Assembly: GCA_945881965.1 (NCBI GenBank) | Contig: CAMCVS010000011.1 | Span: forward strand, 34,962 to 98,961 | Direction of reading: 5' to 3' | DNA length: 64,000 bases | From: Paracoccus haematequi | Lineage (GTDB): Bacteria; Pseudomonadota; Alphaproteobacteria; Rhodobacterales; Rhodobacteraceae | Shown: positions 25,901 through 33,730 of the stretch, piece after piece | Layout: the number at the start of each line of letters is the position of its first letter | Position numbering within the stretch: position 1 is the stretch's first letter | Notes under the pieces: generated by a model | What the model was told of the DNA's origin: nothing | Seen by the model: the letters and a program-made list of their open reading frames with translations, nothing else | Databases searched by the model: none | Made by a program: the position numbers and the translations under genes

Positions 25901-27468
25901 CCAAGGGCGTGACGCTGATTTCCCCGCCGCCGCACCACGACATCTATTCCATCGAAGATCTGGCGCAATTGATCTATGACCTGAAACAGATCAACCCGCG
26001 CGCCAAGGTGACGGTGAAACTGGTGGCGGCATCGGGCGTCGGCACCATCGCGGCGGGCGTGGCCAAGGCCAAGGCGGATGTGATCCTGATTTCCGGGCAT
26101 AATGGCGGCACCGGCGCGTCGCCTGCGACCTCGATCAAATTCGCGGGCTTGCCCTGGGAAATGGGCCTGACCGAGGCGCATCAGGTGCTGTCGATGAACA
26201 ACCTGCGCAACCGGGTGACGCTGCGCACCGATGGGGGCTTGCGCACCGGGCGCGACATCGTGATGGCCGCGATGCTGGGGGCCGAGGAATACGGCATCGG
26301 CACCGCCGCGCTGATCGCGATGGGCTGCATCATGGTGCGGCAGTGCCAGTCGAACACCTGTCCGGTGGGCGTCTGCACCCAAAACGAGGAGTTGCGGAAG
26401 AAATTCACCGGCACGGCGGACAAGGTGGTGAACCTGATCACCTTCTATGCGCAAGAGGTGCGGGAAATCCTCGCCAGCATCGGCGCGCGGTCGATGGATG
26501 ACATCATCGGGCGGGCGGATTTGCTGGGGCAGGTCAGCCGCGGCGCGGCGCATCTGGATGACCTGGACCTGAACCCGCTCTTGATCACCGTCGATGGCGC
26601 GCGCGACATTACCTATAACCGCGACAAGCCGCGCAATGTGGTGCCTGACACGCTGGATGCCGAGATTGTCCGCGATGCGGCGCGGTTCCTGGAAGACGGC
26701 GAGAAGATGCAACTGTCCTATGCGGTGCAGAACACGCATCGCACCGTGGGAACGCGGGTGTCGTCACACATCGTGCGGCGGTTCGGGATGCGCAACACGC
26801 TGCAACCCGATCACCTCACGGTGAAACTGACCGGGTCGGCGGGGCAGTCGCTGGGCGCCTTCGCGGCACCGGGGTTGAAGATCGAGGTGTCGGGCGATGC
26901 CAACGATTACGTCGGCAAGGGCCTGTCGGGGGGCACCATCGTGGTGCGCCCGCCGATGGCGAGCCCGCTGCGCGCCGAGGACAACACCATCATCGGCAAC
27001 ACGGTGCTTTACGGGGCCACCGATGGCTATCTGTTTGCCGCAGGGCGCGCAGGCGAACGGTTTGCGGTGCGCAACTCGGGGGCCAAGGTGGTGATCGAGG
27101 GCTGTGGGTCGAACGGCTGCGAATACATGACCGGTGGCGTGGCGGTCATTCTGGGCCGCATCGGCGCGAACTTTGGCGCGGGGATGACGGGGGGGATGGC
27201 GTATATCCATGACCCGGACCGCACGGCGCTGAACCTGATGAACCTGGAAACGCTGGTGACTTGCCCGGTGACCGTGCCCTATTGGGAAGATCAGTTGCGC
27301 GCCCTGATCGAACGCCACGCGCGGGAAACCCGCAGTGCCAAGGCGGAACGCATTCTGGCGAACTGGGCGGTGGAGCGCGGCAATTTCGTTCAGATCTGCC
27401 CCAAGGAGATGCTGGTGCATATCCCGCATCCGCTGACACTGGAACAAAAGGCGGTTCCGGCGGAATGA
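22930..27468 (+). CDS. gltB: Glutamate synthase (NADPH) large subunit
   Basis: Alpha subunit of 1512 aa, converting glutamine and 2-oxoglutarate to two glutamates. C34 (HSSCGVGLVV) is the Ntn-type catalytic cysteine exposed after removal of a 33-residue propeptide. The central and FMN-binding synthase domains follow, with GEGGEDPAHFHPEPNGDN and SGHNGGTGASPATS. The 3Fe-4S cysteines are in RQCQSNTCPVGVCTQ, and the C-terminal beta-helix is glycine-rich (GANFGAGMTGGMAYI). Length is normal. A strong hairpin follows the stop. Confidence 0.98.
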   Translation: MTTYDDAWVAREEAKRVFLAANGLYDESEEHSSCGVGLVVALDGKASRRVVENSIAALKAVWHRGAVDADGKTGDGAGIHVQIPVPFFYDQIRRTGHEPRTDQLIAVGQVFLPRTNFGAQETCRTIVESEVLRMGYYIYGWRHVPVDISCLGEKANATRPEIEQILISNVKGVDEDTFERELYVIRRRIEKAVTAAGIQGMYVCSLSCRSIIYKGMMLAEQVAVFYPDLMDARFESAFAIYHQRYSTNTFPQWWLAQPFRMLAHNGEINTLKGNTNWMRSHEIRMASSAFGDLAEDIKPIIQPGSSDSAALDAVFEVLVRAGRNAPMAKTMLVPESWSKQAVELPQAWRDMYSYCNSVMEPWDGPAALAMTDGRWVCGGLDRNGLRPMRYVVTGDNLLIAGSEAGMVPVNETTVREKGALGPGQMIAVDMKEGRLFHDTEIKDKLAAAQPFGDWVGKINELDEKLSQIEERPLFTGADLRKRQVAAGFTIEELEQVLAPMAEDAKEALASMGDDTPPAVLSSKYRPLSHYFRQNFSQVTNPPIDSLREYRVMSLKTRFGNLKNVLDESSAQTEIFVLGSPFVGNAQWDAMVGSFNADVAEIDCTFPADAGPDALRANLERIRAEAVDAVASGAGHICLTDMDQGPGRVPMPMILATSAVHSHLTRKGLRTFCSLNVRAAECIDPHYFAVLIGCGATVVNPYLAEDSLADRIQRGLLDLTLTEAVARYREAIDQGMLKIMAKMGISVISSYRGGLNFEAVGLSRAMCAEYFPGLTSRISGIGVTGIQREAEEIHAAGWRASDAVLPIGGFYKARRSGETHAWEATGMHLLQSACDRASYELWKQYSARMQSAPPIHLRDLLAIKPLGKAIPIEEVESITSIRKRFVTPGMSLGALGPEAHKTLNVAMNRIGAKSDSGEGGEDPAHFHPEPNGDNPSAKIKQVASGRFGVTAEYLNACEELEIKIAQGAKPGEGGQLPGMKVTDLIARLRHSTKGVTLISPPPHHDIYSIEDLAQLIYDLKQINPRAKVTVKLVAASGVGTIAAGVAKAKADVILISGHNGGTGASPATSIKFAGLPWEMGLTEAHQVLSMNNLRNRVTLRTDGGLRTGRDIVMAAMLGAEEYGIGTAALIAMGCIMVRQCQSNTCPVGVCTQNEELRKKFTGTADKVVNLITFYAQEVREILASIGARSMDDIIGRADLLGQVSRGAAHLDDLDLNPLLITVDGARDITYNRDKPRNVVPDTLDAEIVRDAARFLEDGEKMQLSYAVQNTHRTVGTRVSSHIVRRFGMRNTLQPDHLTVKLTGSAGQSLGAFAAPGLKIEVSGDANDYVGKGLSGGTIVVRPPMASPLRAEDNTIIGNTVLYGATDGYLFAAGRAGERFAVRNSGAKVVIEGCGSNGCEYMTGGVAVILGRIGANFGAGMTGGMAYIHDPDRTALNLMNLETLVTCPVTVPYWEDQLRALIERHARETRSAKAERILANWAVERGNFVQICPKEMLVHIPHPLTLEQKAVPAE

Positions 27469-27474
27469 TCCGGG

Positions 27475-27501
27475 GGATGGGTGCAAGCACCCATCCTACG
27501 G
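27475..27501 (+). terminator. Terminator-like palindrome after gltB, member 2 of hairpin family
   Basis: GGATGGGTGC (27475-27484), an AA loop and GCACCCATCC (27487-27496) form a perfect 10-bp stem, followed by TACGG. It starts six bases after the gltB stop and could also serve the converging gene whose end is at 27512. There is no run of T residues, which is common for terminators in this group. Confidence 0.65.
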
Positions 27502-27511
27502 AGCCACCCGA

Positions 27512-27901
27512 TCACGAGCAGCCCATCTTCTGCACCGCGACGTAGTGCACGCAGATGGGGGTGAACGGGATGCAGTTATCCTCGATCAGCGTGGCCACAA
27601 CCCGCGTCTGTCGCCCGGTGCATGACAAAAGCCGCTCACGCAACCGCGCCGGGTGCTTCAGCAGCACCTGGCGGTCGGGGCAATCGGACGAGACCAGCAC
27701 GAAGAAGCGTCTGCCGTCGGCGGCTGTCTGGTGCAAAAGTTCGCCCATCACATCCACGCTGGCCCCCGGCGCAAAGCGATTGACCATCTCGCAGGCCGTC
27801 CATGGCTGGGCACGGGCCGGACCGGGGTTTAGGGCCAGCATCAGCAGCATGACGAAAACGATGCGGGGCCAGAGCAAGGCAACCACCCTGATATTCGACA
27901 T
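27512..27901 (-). CDS. Secreted cysteine-rich protein of unknown function
   Basis: A 129-aa protein not recognised as a named family. An N-terminal hydrophobic stretch (IVFVMLLMLALNPGPARAQ) looks like a signal peptide cleaved near residue 32. The mature part has six cysteines (in ACEM, SDCPD, SCTG, DNCIP, PICVH and GCS), an even number that suggests disulfides in the periplasm. The start at 27901 is the first ATG. It converges on gltB and diverges from mtgA across about 134 bases. Codon use is like its neighbours, supporting a real gene. Confidence 0.6.
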   Translation of the reverse strand: MSNIRVVALLWPRIVFVMLLMLALNPGPARAQPWTACEMVNRFAPGASVDVMGELLHQTAADGRRFFVLVSSDCPDRQVLLKHPARLRERLLSCTGRQTRVVATLIEDNCIPFTPICVHYVAVQKMGCS

Positions 27902-28035
27902 GCACAGCGTCGCCGGAGGGGCCGTGGCTTGTCAAGCAGAACCATGCTTGCCCCTTTCGGCTGGATCGGGGTAGCTGGAAACGGGCGGGCAGGAGGTTCC
28001 TTCGGCCCTGTGACGGATGCGGGAAAGACAGGGAC

Positions 28036-28767
28036 ATGGCACGTCCAGCAGGGCGCAAGACCGGATCGACAGCCCCTGCGCCCGCGCGGCGCCCGGGGCT
28101 GCGCGGGTGGGTATGGCGGGTCGCGCTGGGCCTGCCGGTGGCACTGGTGCTGTGGGTTGCGGCCTATGCGGTGATCAACCCGCCCACAACCTTCTACATG
28201 ATCGGCGAGGCCCGCGTGCTGGGCGAGGTCGAGCAGGACTGGGTCGATGCCGATGACGTGTCGCCGATGCTGTTGCGGGCCATCGTGGCAGCCGAGGATG
28301 CGAATTTCTGCCTGCATTGGGGCTTCGACATTGCCGCCATCCGCGATGCCATCGCCGATGGCGCGGATCGCGGCGCCTCGACGCTGACGCAGCAAGTCGT
28401 GAAGAACGCATTCCTGTGGCACGGGCGGTCCTGGCCGCGCAAGGCGCTGGAAGGGGTGCTGACGCCGCTTGTCGAACTGTTCTGGACCAAGCGGCGCATC
28501 CTCGAAGTCTATATCAACGTTGCCGAATTTGACGAAGGCGTGTTCGGTGTCGCCGCCGCCGCGCGGCACCATTTCAACGTCGGCCCGGACGAATTGACCG
28601 ATGTGCAGGCGGCACGGCTGGCGATGGTGCTGCCTGCGCCCAAGCTGCGGTCGGCCAGTGATCCCGATGCCGCGCAACGGCGGCGCACCGCGGCGATCCT
28701 TGACGGTGCGCAGACCATCGCCGCCGATGGCCGTGACGATTGCTTTGACCGCCCCGCCGGGGATTGA
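28036..28767 (+). CDS. mtgA: Monofunctional peptidoglycan transglycosylase
   Basis: Membrane-anchored GT51 glycosyltransferase (243 aa) polymerising lipid II into glycan strands, without a transpeptidase domain. A basic, proline-rich N-terminus leads to one transmembrane helix (VALGLPVALVLWVAAYAVI, about 29-47). The GT51 motifs are in order: VAAEDANF with catalytic E87, GASTLTQQVVKN, RKALEGVLTP and RILEVYINV. The overall size is that of E. coli MtgA. A GST gene follows about 20 bases later on the same strand. Confidence 0.95.
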   Translation: MARPAGRKTGSTAPAPARRPGLRGWVWRVALGLPVALVLWVAAYAVINPPTTFYMIGEARVLGEVEQDWVDADDVSPMLLRAIVAAEDANFCLHWGFDIAAIRDAIADGADRGASTLTQQVVKNAFLWHGRSWPRKALEGVLTPLVELFWTKRRILEVYINVAEFDEGVFGVAAAARHHFNVGPDELTDVQAARLAMVLPAPKLRSASDPDAAQRRRTAAILDGAQTIAADGRDDCFDRPAGD

Positions 28768-28787
28768 AATCCGCGTCCTGCCGGGGC

Positions 28788-29492
28788 ATGCAGGTGCATG
28801 TTCTGTCAGATCGGACCCTGCCCTTGACCGCCCGCCTGTATCATAACGCCCTGTCGCCGTTTTGCCGCAAGGTCCGCCTGAGCCTGGGCGAAAAGCGGAT
28901 CGAGTGCGTGCTGGAAGAGGAACGGTATTGGGAACCCACTCCGGATTTCCTGCGCCGCAATCCGGCGGGCAAGGTGCCCATCCTGCGAATCGACGGCCGC
29001 ACCCTGACCGAAAGCGCCGCCATTTGTGAATGGCTGGAAGAGAAATACCCCGACCCGGCGCTGATGCCGCGTGATGCCGACACCCGCCACGAGGTGCGCC
29101 GTCTGATCGGCTGGTTTGATGACAAGTTCCACGCGGAAGTGACATCGAAACTGGTGTACGAGCGGGTGAACAAGAAGGTGATGAAGCTGGGGTTCCCGGA
29201 CAGCAAGAACGTCAAGGACGGCGCGAAGGCGATCAAGTTTCATCTGGATTACATGACGCGGTTGCTGGAACAGCGCCGTTGGCTTGCAGGGGACGCGATG
29301 ACGCTGGCGGATTTCGCCGCTGCCGCGCATCTGTCCTGTCTGGATTACATCAGCGATGTGGATTGGCACCGGTCAGAGGTGGTCAAGGATTGGTATGCCA
29401 AGATCAAGTCGCGCCCGGCGTTTCGGTCCATCCTGGCGGATCAGGTGCCGGGGTTCCCGCCGCCCGCGCATTATGCCGATCTGGATTTCTGA
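28788..29492 (+). CDS. Glutathione S-transferase family protein
   Basis: About 234 aa. The N-terminal thioredoxin-like domain has LYHNALSPFCRKVRLSLGEK and the cis-proline/glutathione-binding segments GKVPIL and LTESAAICEWLEE. The C-terminal helical domain contains LAGDAMTLADFAAAAHLS with the N-capping aspartate of GSTs. Start is uncertain: ATG 28788 is used here, while TTG 28764 and TTG 28824 are in frame; homologues usually begin at about the last of these. Substrate unknown; a stress or detoxification role is inferred from the family. Confidence 0.85.
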   Translation: MQVHVLSDRTLPLTARLYHNALSPFCRKVRLSLGEKRIECVLEEERYWEPTPDFLRRNPAGKVPILRIDGRTLTESAAICEWLEEKYPDPALMPRDADTRHEVRRLIGWFDDKFHAEVTSKLVYERVNKKVMKLGFPDSKNVKDGAKAIKFHLDYMTRLLEQRRWLAGDAMTLADFAAAAHLSCLDYISDVDWHRSEVVKDWYAKIKSRPAFRSILADQVPGFPPPAHYADLDF

Positions 29493-29503
29493 GCCCGAAC
29501 GTC

Positions 29504-29567
29504 GAGGGGGGCGCTGCCCCCCGCCCCTGACCGGGGCTCCCCCCGGAGTATTTGTGGCAAAATGAAA
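29504..29567 (+). repeat. Dispersed intergenic repeat, copy A (includes queG start codon)
   Basis: The element starts with a GGGGGGC-GCT-GCCCCCC hairpin (29506-29522), has a variable middle, then GGAGTATTTGTGGCAAAATG and two more A-rich bases. A second copy in inverse orientation lies at 32587-32644. The final ATGAAA of the repeat is the start of queG, and the GGAG in it lies 14 bases before that start. Similar elements are common between genes in Rhodobacterales. Confidence 0.75.
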
Positions 29568-30596
29568 CCCGATCTGAAGGCAGAGGTTGTTGCGCAGGCG
29601 CTGGCCTGTGGGTTCACGGCGGCGCGGGTGACGCGGCCGGATGCGGTGCCTGAGATGGCCGGTCGGCTGGCCGCGTTTCTGGACGCGGGGTATCACGGGC
29701 AGATGGACTGGCTGGCCGAGCGCGCGGAGTGGCGGGGTGATCCGGCGGCACTGTGGCCTGCGGCGCGGTCGGTGGTGATGATGACCGAGAGCTATGCGCC
29801 GGGTGACGATCCTATGGCGGGGCTGGCCGCGCGGGATCGCGGTGTGATTTCGGTCTATGCGCAGGGGCGGGATTATCACGATCTGGTCAAGCGGCGGCTG
29901 AAACGGCTGGGGCGTTGGCTGATCGACCGGCATGGCGGCGCGATCAAGGTGTTTGTCGATACCGCCCCGGTGCCGGAAAAGGCGCTGGCGCAGGCGGCGG
30001 GGCTGGGCTGGCAGGGCAAGCACACCAATCTGGTCAGCCGCGACAGTGGCAACTGGGTGTTTCTGGGGGCGCTGTTCACCACGCTGGAGATCGACCCTGA
30101 CATGACGGAAACCGACCATTGCGGGGTCTGCACGCGCTGTCTGGACATCTGCCCGACGCGGGCCTTTGTCGCGCCCTACCAGATGGATGCGCGGCGCTGC
30201 ATTTCCTATCTGACGATCGAACATCGCGGGCCGGTGGACCCGGAATTGCGACCCCTGATGGGCAATCACATCTATGGCTGCGATGATTGTCTGGCGGTCT
30301 GTCCGTGGAACAAGTTTGCGGTTGCGCCTTTTGATCCCGGCTATGCCCCGCGCGACGGCATGGTGTTGCCCGCCTTGGCCGAACTGGCCGCGCTGGACGA
30401 TGCCGCGTTCCGGGCGCGTTTCGCGGGCAGCCCGATCAAGCGCATCGGGCGCGACCGGTTCCTGCGCAATGTGCTCTATGCCATCGGCAATTCCGGTCTG
30501 CCCGCGTTACGCCCCGTGGCTTTGGCGCGGGTTGATGATAGCGATGCGGCGGTGGCGGATGCGGCACGCTGGGCCGTGGCGCGATTGGGGGGCTAG
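29562..30596 (+). CDS. queG: Epoxyqueuosine reductase
   Basis: Cobalamin-dependent iron-sulfur enzyme (344 aa) that reduces epoxyqueuosine to queuosine in tRNA. Two 4Fe-4S motifs are present, [12 protein letters not shown] near residue 187 and [13 protein letters not shown] near 240. The family segment [24 protein letters not shown] lies near 145-168. The C-terminal part is HEAT-like. The chosen start is ATG 29562, which lies within a dispersed repeat; homologues start about here. The next gene begins one base after its stop. Confidence 0.95.
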   Translation: MKPDLKAEVVAQALACGFTAARVTRPDAVPEMAGRLAAFLDAGYHGQMDWLAERAEWRGDPAALWPAARSVVMMTESYAPGDDPMAGLAARDRGVISVYAQGRDYHDLVKRRLKRLGRWLIDRHGGAIKVFVDTAPVPEKALAQAAGLGWQGKHTNLVSRDSGNWVFLGALFTTLEIDPDMTETDHCGVCTRCLDICPTRAFVAPYQMDARRCISYLTIEHRGPVDPELRPLMGNHIYGCDDCLAVCPWNKFAVAPFDPGYAPRDGMVLPALAELAALDDAAFRARFAGSPIKRIGRDRFLRNVLYAIGNSGLPALRPVALARVDDSDAAVADAARWAVARLGG

Positions 30597-30597
30597 G

Positions 30598-32586
30598 ATG
30601 GCGCTGTTGCTGGGGGTGGATACCGGGGGCACGTATACGGATGCCGTGCTGATCCGGGACGAGCGTGAGGTGATCGCATCGGCCAAGTCGCTGACCACGC
30701 GGCAGGATCTGGCCATCGGCATTGGCGGCGCGGTGCGCGCGGTGCTGGCAGAGGCCGGTGTCGCGGCCCATGAGATCGCACTGGCGTCGCTGTCAACGAC
30801 TTTGGCCACCAATGCGCTGGTCGAGGGGCAAGGGGGCCGCGTCGGGCTGGTATATATCGGGTTTGACGCGCGTGACCTGACCGCGCAGGGGCTGGCGGAT
30901 GCGCTGGCGGGCGATCCGGCGCTGGTGCTGGCGGGCGGGCACAGCCATGCGGGGACCGAGGTCGCGCCCCTTGACCTGCCCGCGCTGGCCGCCTGGCTGG
31001 ACGCGCATGCCGATGTGTCGGCCTATGCCGTCGCCGCGCAGTTCGCCACCCGCAATCCGGCGCATGAACTGGCCGCAAGCGCCCTGATCACCGCCGCGAC
31101 CGGCCGCCCCGTCAGCCTGTCGCACCACCTGTCGGCGCGGCTGAACGGGCCGAAACGCGCGCTGACGGCGGTGCTGAACGCGCGGCTGATCGGGCTGACG
31201 CATCGGCTGATCGGGCGGGCCGAGGAAATCCTTGCGCAGATCGGCGTGACCGCGCCCCTGATGGTTGTGCGCGGCGATGGTGCGCTGATATCGGCGGCGC
31301 AGGCGCGGGAACGCCCGATTGAAACCATCCTGTCCGGCCCCGCCGCCAGCATCGTCGGCGCGCGCTGGCTGACGGGGGCGGATACGGCGATGGTCTCTGA
31401 CATCGGCGGCACGACCACCGATGTGGCGCTCCTGCGCGGCGGGCGGCCTGCGATTGACCCGCAGGGCGCGCGTGTCGGCGGGTGGCGCACCATGGTCGAG
31501 GCGGTGGCGATGCGCACCACTGGCCTTGGTGGCGATTCCGAGGTGCAGATGGTCGCCGATGGGCTGGCGGGCGGCGTCACGCTGGGGCCGCGCCGGGTGG
31601 TGCCGGTGTCGCTGGTGGCCCTGGATGCGCCCGATGTGGTGCATGGCGCGCTGGACGCAGCGCTGCGGGCGGCGGTTCCGGGTGAACATGACGCGCGCTT
31701 TGTCCGACCCGTGGCGGGTGTCGCCGCGCAGGGGCTAAACGCACGTGAGGCGGCGCTGCTGGCGCGCATTGACCGGCTGCGCCCCTTGGCCGAGGTGCTG
31801 ACAACCCGGCTGGATCAAGCGGCGCTGTCGCGGCTGGTGGCGCGCGGGCTGGTGCAGGTGGCGGGCGTGACTCCGTCGGATGCGAGCCACGTGCTGGGCC
31901 GCGTTGACGCCTGGGACGCCGCCGCCGCCGACAAGGCGCTGCGCCTGTTCATGCGCCGCCGCATCGGGTCGGGCGAGGTGCTGGCGCGCGATCCGCAGGC
32001 CATGGCACAGATGATCATCGACCGGCTGACGCACCAGACCTGTCAGGCGCTGCTCGAGGCGGCGCTGGCCGAAGACGGCTTTGACGCCCCCGAGGCGCTG
32101 GCCGCGCATCCGCTGATGCAAGGCGGGCTGGGGGGCCATGCGGGTCTGACCCGGCTGCAAACGGGTCTGGCGGTGGATGTGGTGGGCCTTGGCGCCTCCG
32201 CGCCCAGCTATTACCCGGCGGTGGGCGCGCGGCTGGGTTGCCGCATGATCCTGCCCGACCATGCAGGCGTGGCGAACGCTATCGGTGCCGTGGTGGGCCG
32301 CGTCACCATGCGGCGCGCGGGCACCGTCACCAGCCCGTCCGAAGGGCGGTTCCGCGTGCATCTGGACGCAGGCCCCGAGGATTTCGCGGCCTCCGAGGCG
32401 GCGATGGCCCGGCTGGAACAGGTGCTGCGTGACGCCGCCGAAACCGCGGCCCGCGCGGCCGGGGCAGATGATCTGCGCACGACGGCGACCCGTGACATCC
32501 GCAAGGCCATGGTAGAAAACCGTGAGGTGTTCCTTGAGGCGCACATCACCGTCGAGGCGTCAGGCCGCCCGCGCATCGCCGACTGA
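30598..32586 (+). CDS. Hydantoinase/oxoprolinase A-type ATPase subunit
   Basis: 662-aa protein of the HyuA family, ATP-dependent hydrolases of hydantoins, 5-oxoproline or, in relatives, acetone/acetophenone carboxylases. The N-terminal motif LLGVDTGGTYTDAVL and the later MVSDIGGTTTDVALLRGG are the actin-like ATPase signatures, and NALVEGQGGRVGLVYIGF is the usual Hydant_A_N segment. Its TG-rich start follows queG by one base with GGGG upstream. The matching HyuB subunit is not adjacent, as would be usual, so the substrate is unclear. Its stop lies at the edge of the inverted repeat copy at 32587. Confidence 0.85.
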   Translation: MALLLGVDTGGTYTDAVLIRDEREVIASAKSLTTRQDLAIGIGGAVRAVLAEAGVAAHEIALASLSTTLATNALVEGQGGRVGLVYIGFDARDLTAQGLADALAGDPALVLAGGHSHAGTEVAPLDLPALAAWLDAHADVSAYAVAAQFATRNPAHELAASALITAATGRPVSLSHHLSARLNGPKRALTAVLNARLIGLTHRLIGRAEEILAQIGVTAPLMVVRGDGALISAAQARERPIETILSGPAASIVGARWLTGADTAMVSDIGGTTTDVALLRGGRPAIDPQGARVGGWRTMVEAVAMRTTGLGGDSEVQMVADGLAGGVTLGPRRVVPVSLVALDAPDVVHGALDAALRAAVPGEHDARFVRPVAGVAAQGLNAREAALLARIDRLRPLAEVLTTRLDQAALSRLVARGLVQVAGVTPSDASHVLGRVDAWDAAAADKALRLFMRRRIGSGEVLARDPQAMAQMIIDRLTHQTCQALLEAALAEDGFDAPEALAAHPLMQGGLGGHAGLTRLQTGLAVDVVGLGASAPSYYPAVGARLGCRMILPDHAGVANAIGAVVGRVTMRRAGTVTSPSEGRFRVHLDAGPEDFAASEAAMARLEQVLRDAAETAARAAGADDLRTTATRDIRKAMVENREVFLEAHITVEASGRPRIAD

Positions 32587-32644
32587 TTTCATTTTGCCCC
32601 AAATACTCCGAGGGGAGGCGAAGCCGGGGGGCAGCGCCCCCCTC
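32587..32644 (-). repeat. Dispersed intergenic repeat, copy B (inverse of copy A)
   Basis: Read on the minus strand it gives GAGGGGGGCGCTGCCCCCC, a different middle, then GGAGTATTTGGGGCAAAATG and two A-rich bases. Outer parts are nearly identical to copy A at 29504; the middle differs in sequence. The GC-rich hairpin may act as a terminator for the hydantoinase gene. No ORF starts from it here. Confidence 0.75.
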
Positions 32645-32739
32645 TGCGGTTCACAGCGGCGGGACAGCCTGAAACAGCCTCTTTGCAAAACCGCCCGTCG
32701 TGCCATCTAATGCACATGGAAACCACGCGGGGAGCACAA

Positions 32740-33183
32740 ATGACCAGTTACGCAAAAACCGCCGAAGCCCTGGCCCGCCTGACGCCCGAAGAATATCGCG
32801 TCACCCAGGAAAACGGCACCGAACGCCCGTGGTCGGGCAAATACACCACGAACAAGGCGGCAGGCATCTATGTCGATGTCGTCTCAGGCGAGCCGCTGTT
32901 CGCGTCATCCACGAAATACGAATCGGGTTGCGGCTGGCCCAGTTTCACCCGGCCGATCGAACCCGCGCATATTGTCGAACTGACCGACGCGACCCATGGC
33001 ATGATCCGCACCGAAGTGCGGTCCACCCATGGCGACAGCCATCTGGGCCATGTGTTCCCGGACGGGCCGCGCGATCAGGGCGGCTTGCGCTATTGCATCA
33101 ATTCGGCCTCGCTGCGGTTCGTGCCCAAAGAGGACATGATCGCCGAAGGTTACGGTGATTATCTGGATCAGGTGGAGGATTGA
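32740..33183 (+). CDS. msrB: Peptide-methionine (R)-S-oxide reductase MsrB, zinc-less type
   Basis: Repairs methionine-R-sulfoxide in proteins using thioredoxin. The 147-aa protein has GCGWPSF (with C64), [10 protein letters not shown] and the catalytic C119 in [11 protein letters not shown]. The two CxxC pairs that bind zinc in E. coli MsrB are replaced ([11 protein letters not shown] and [12 protein letters not shown]). It therefore belongs to the group without structural zinc. The ATG at 32740 has GGAG five bases upstream. msrA starts one base after its stop. Confidence 0.95.
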   Translation: MTSYAKTAEALARLTPEEYRVTQENGTERPWSGKYTTNKAAGIYVDVVSGEPLFASSTKYESGCGWPSFTRPIEPAHIVELTDATHGMIRTEVRSTHGDSHLGHVFPDGPRDQGGLRYCINSASLRFVPKEDMIAEGYGDYLDQVED

Positions 33184-33184
33184 C

Positions 33185-33691
33185 ATGACGACGGAACGCG
33201 CCGTTCTTGCCGGGGGATGTTTCTGGGGGATGCAGGATCTGATCCGGCGTCTGCCGGGGGTCACGAAAACCCGCGTGGGTTACACCGGAGGCGATGTGAA
33301 AAACGCCACCTATCGCAACCATGGAACCCATGCCGAAGGGATCGAGATCTGGTTCGACCCCGCCCGCACCAGCTATCGCCAGATCCTGGAGTTCTTCTTT
33401 CAGATCCATGACCCGACGACGCCGAACCGGCAGGGCAATGACATCGGCCTCAGCTATCGGTCGGCGATCTATTTCGTTGATGACGCGCAAAAAGCGGTGG
33501 CGCTGGACACGATTGCCGATGTCGAGGCATCCGGCCTTTGGCCTGGTCGCGTGGTGACCGAGGTGGAACCCGTCGGTGATTTCTGGGAGGCGGAACCCGA
33601 GCATCAGGATTACCTGCTGCGGCGGCCCAATGGCTATACCTGCCATTTCGCGCGCCCCGGCTGGGTGCTGCCAAAGCGCGCGGCGGAATAA
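33185..33691 (+). CDS. msrA: Peptide-methionine (S)-S-oxide reductase MsrA
   Basis: Reduces methionine-S-sulfoxide, complementing MsrB. The 168-aa protein carries [17 protein letters not shown] with catalytic C12, [26 protein letters not shown] in slightly shortened form, and [11 protein letters not shown]. The adjoining msrB and the one-base spacing indicate a single transcript repairing both sulfoxide stereoisomers. A strong hairpin follows the stop. Confidence 0.96.
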   Translation: MTTERAVLAGGCFWGMQDLIRRLPGVTKTRVGYTGGDVKNATYRNHGTHAEGIEIWFDPARTSYRQILEFFFQIHDPTTPNRQGNDIGLSYRSAIYFVDDAQKAVALDTIADVEASGLWPGRVVTEVEPVGDFWEAEPEHQDYLLRRPNGYTCHFARPGWVLPKRAAE

Positions 33692-33695
33692 CGGC

Positions 33696-33720
33696 TTCGC
33701 CCGGGGTGATCCCGGGCGAA
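33696..33720. terminator. Bidirectional terminator between msrA and an outer-membrane protein gene
   Basis: TTCGCCCGGG (33696-33705), a five-base loop and CCCGGGCGAA (33711-33720) form a perfect 10-bp stem. It lies four bases after the msrA stop and ten bases before the end of the converging gene, so it can serve both. Confidence 0.75.
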
Positions 33721-33730
33721 CCATCTGCGA

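Noticed and set aside
24820..26739. 639-codon minus-strand open frame inside gltB
   Set aside because: Shadow of gltB; no recognisable motif.
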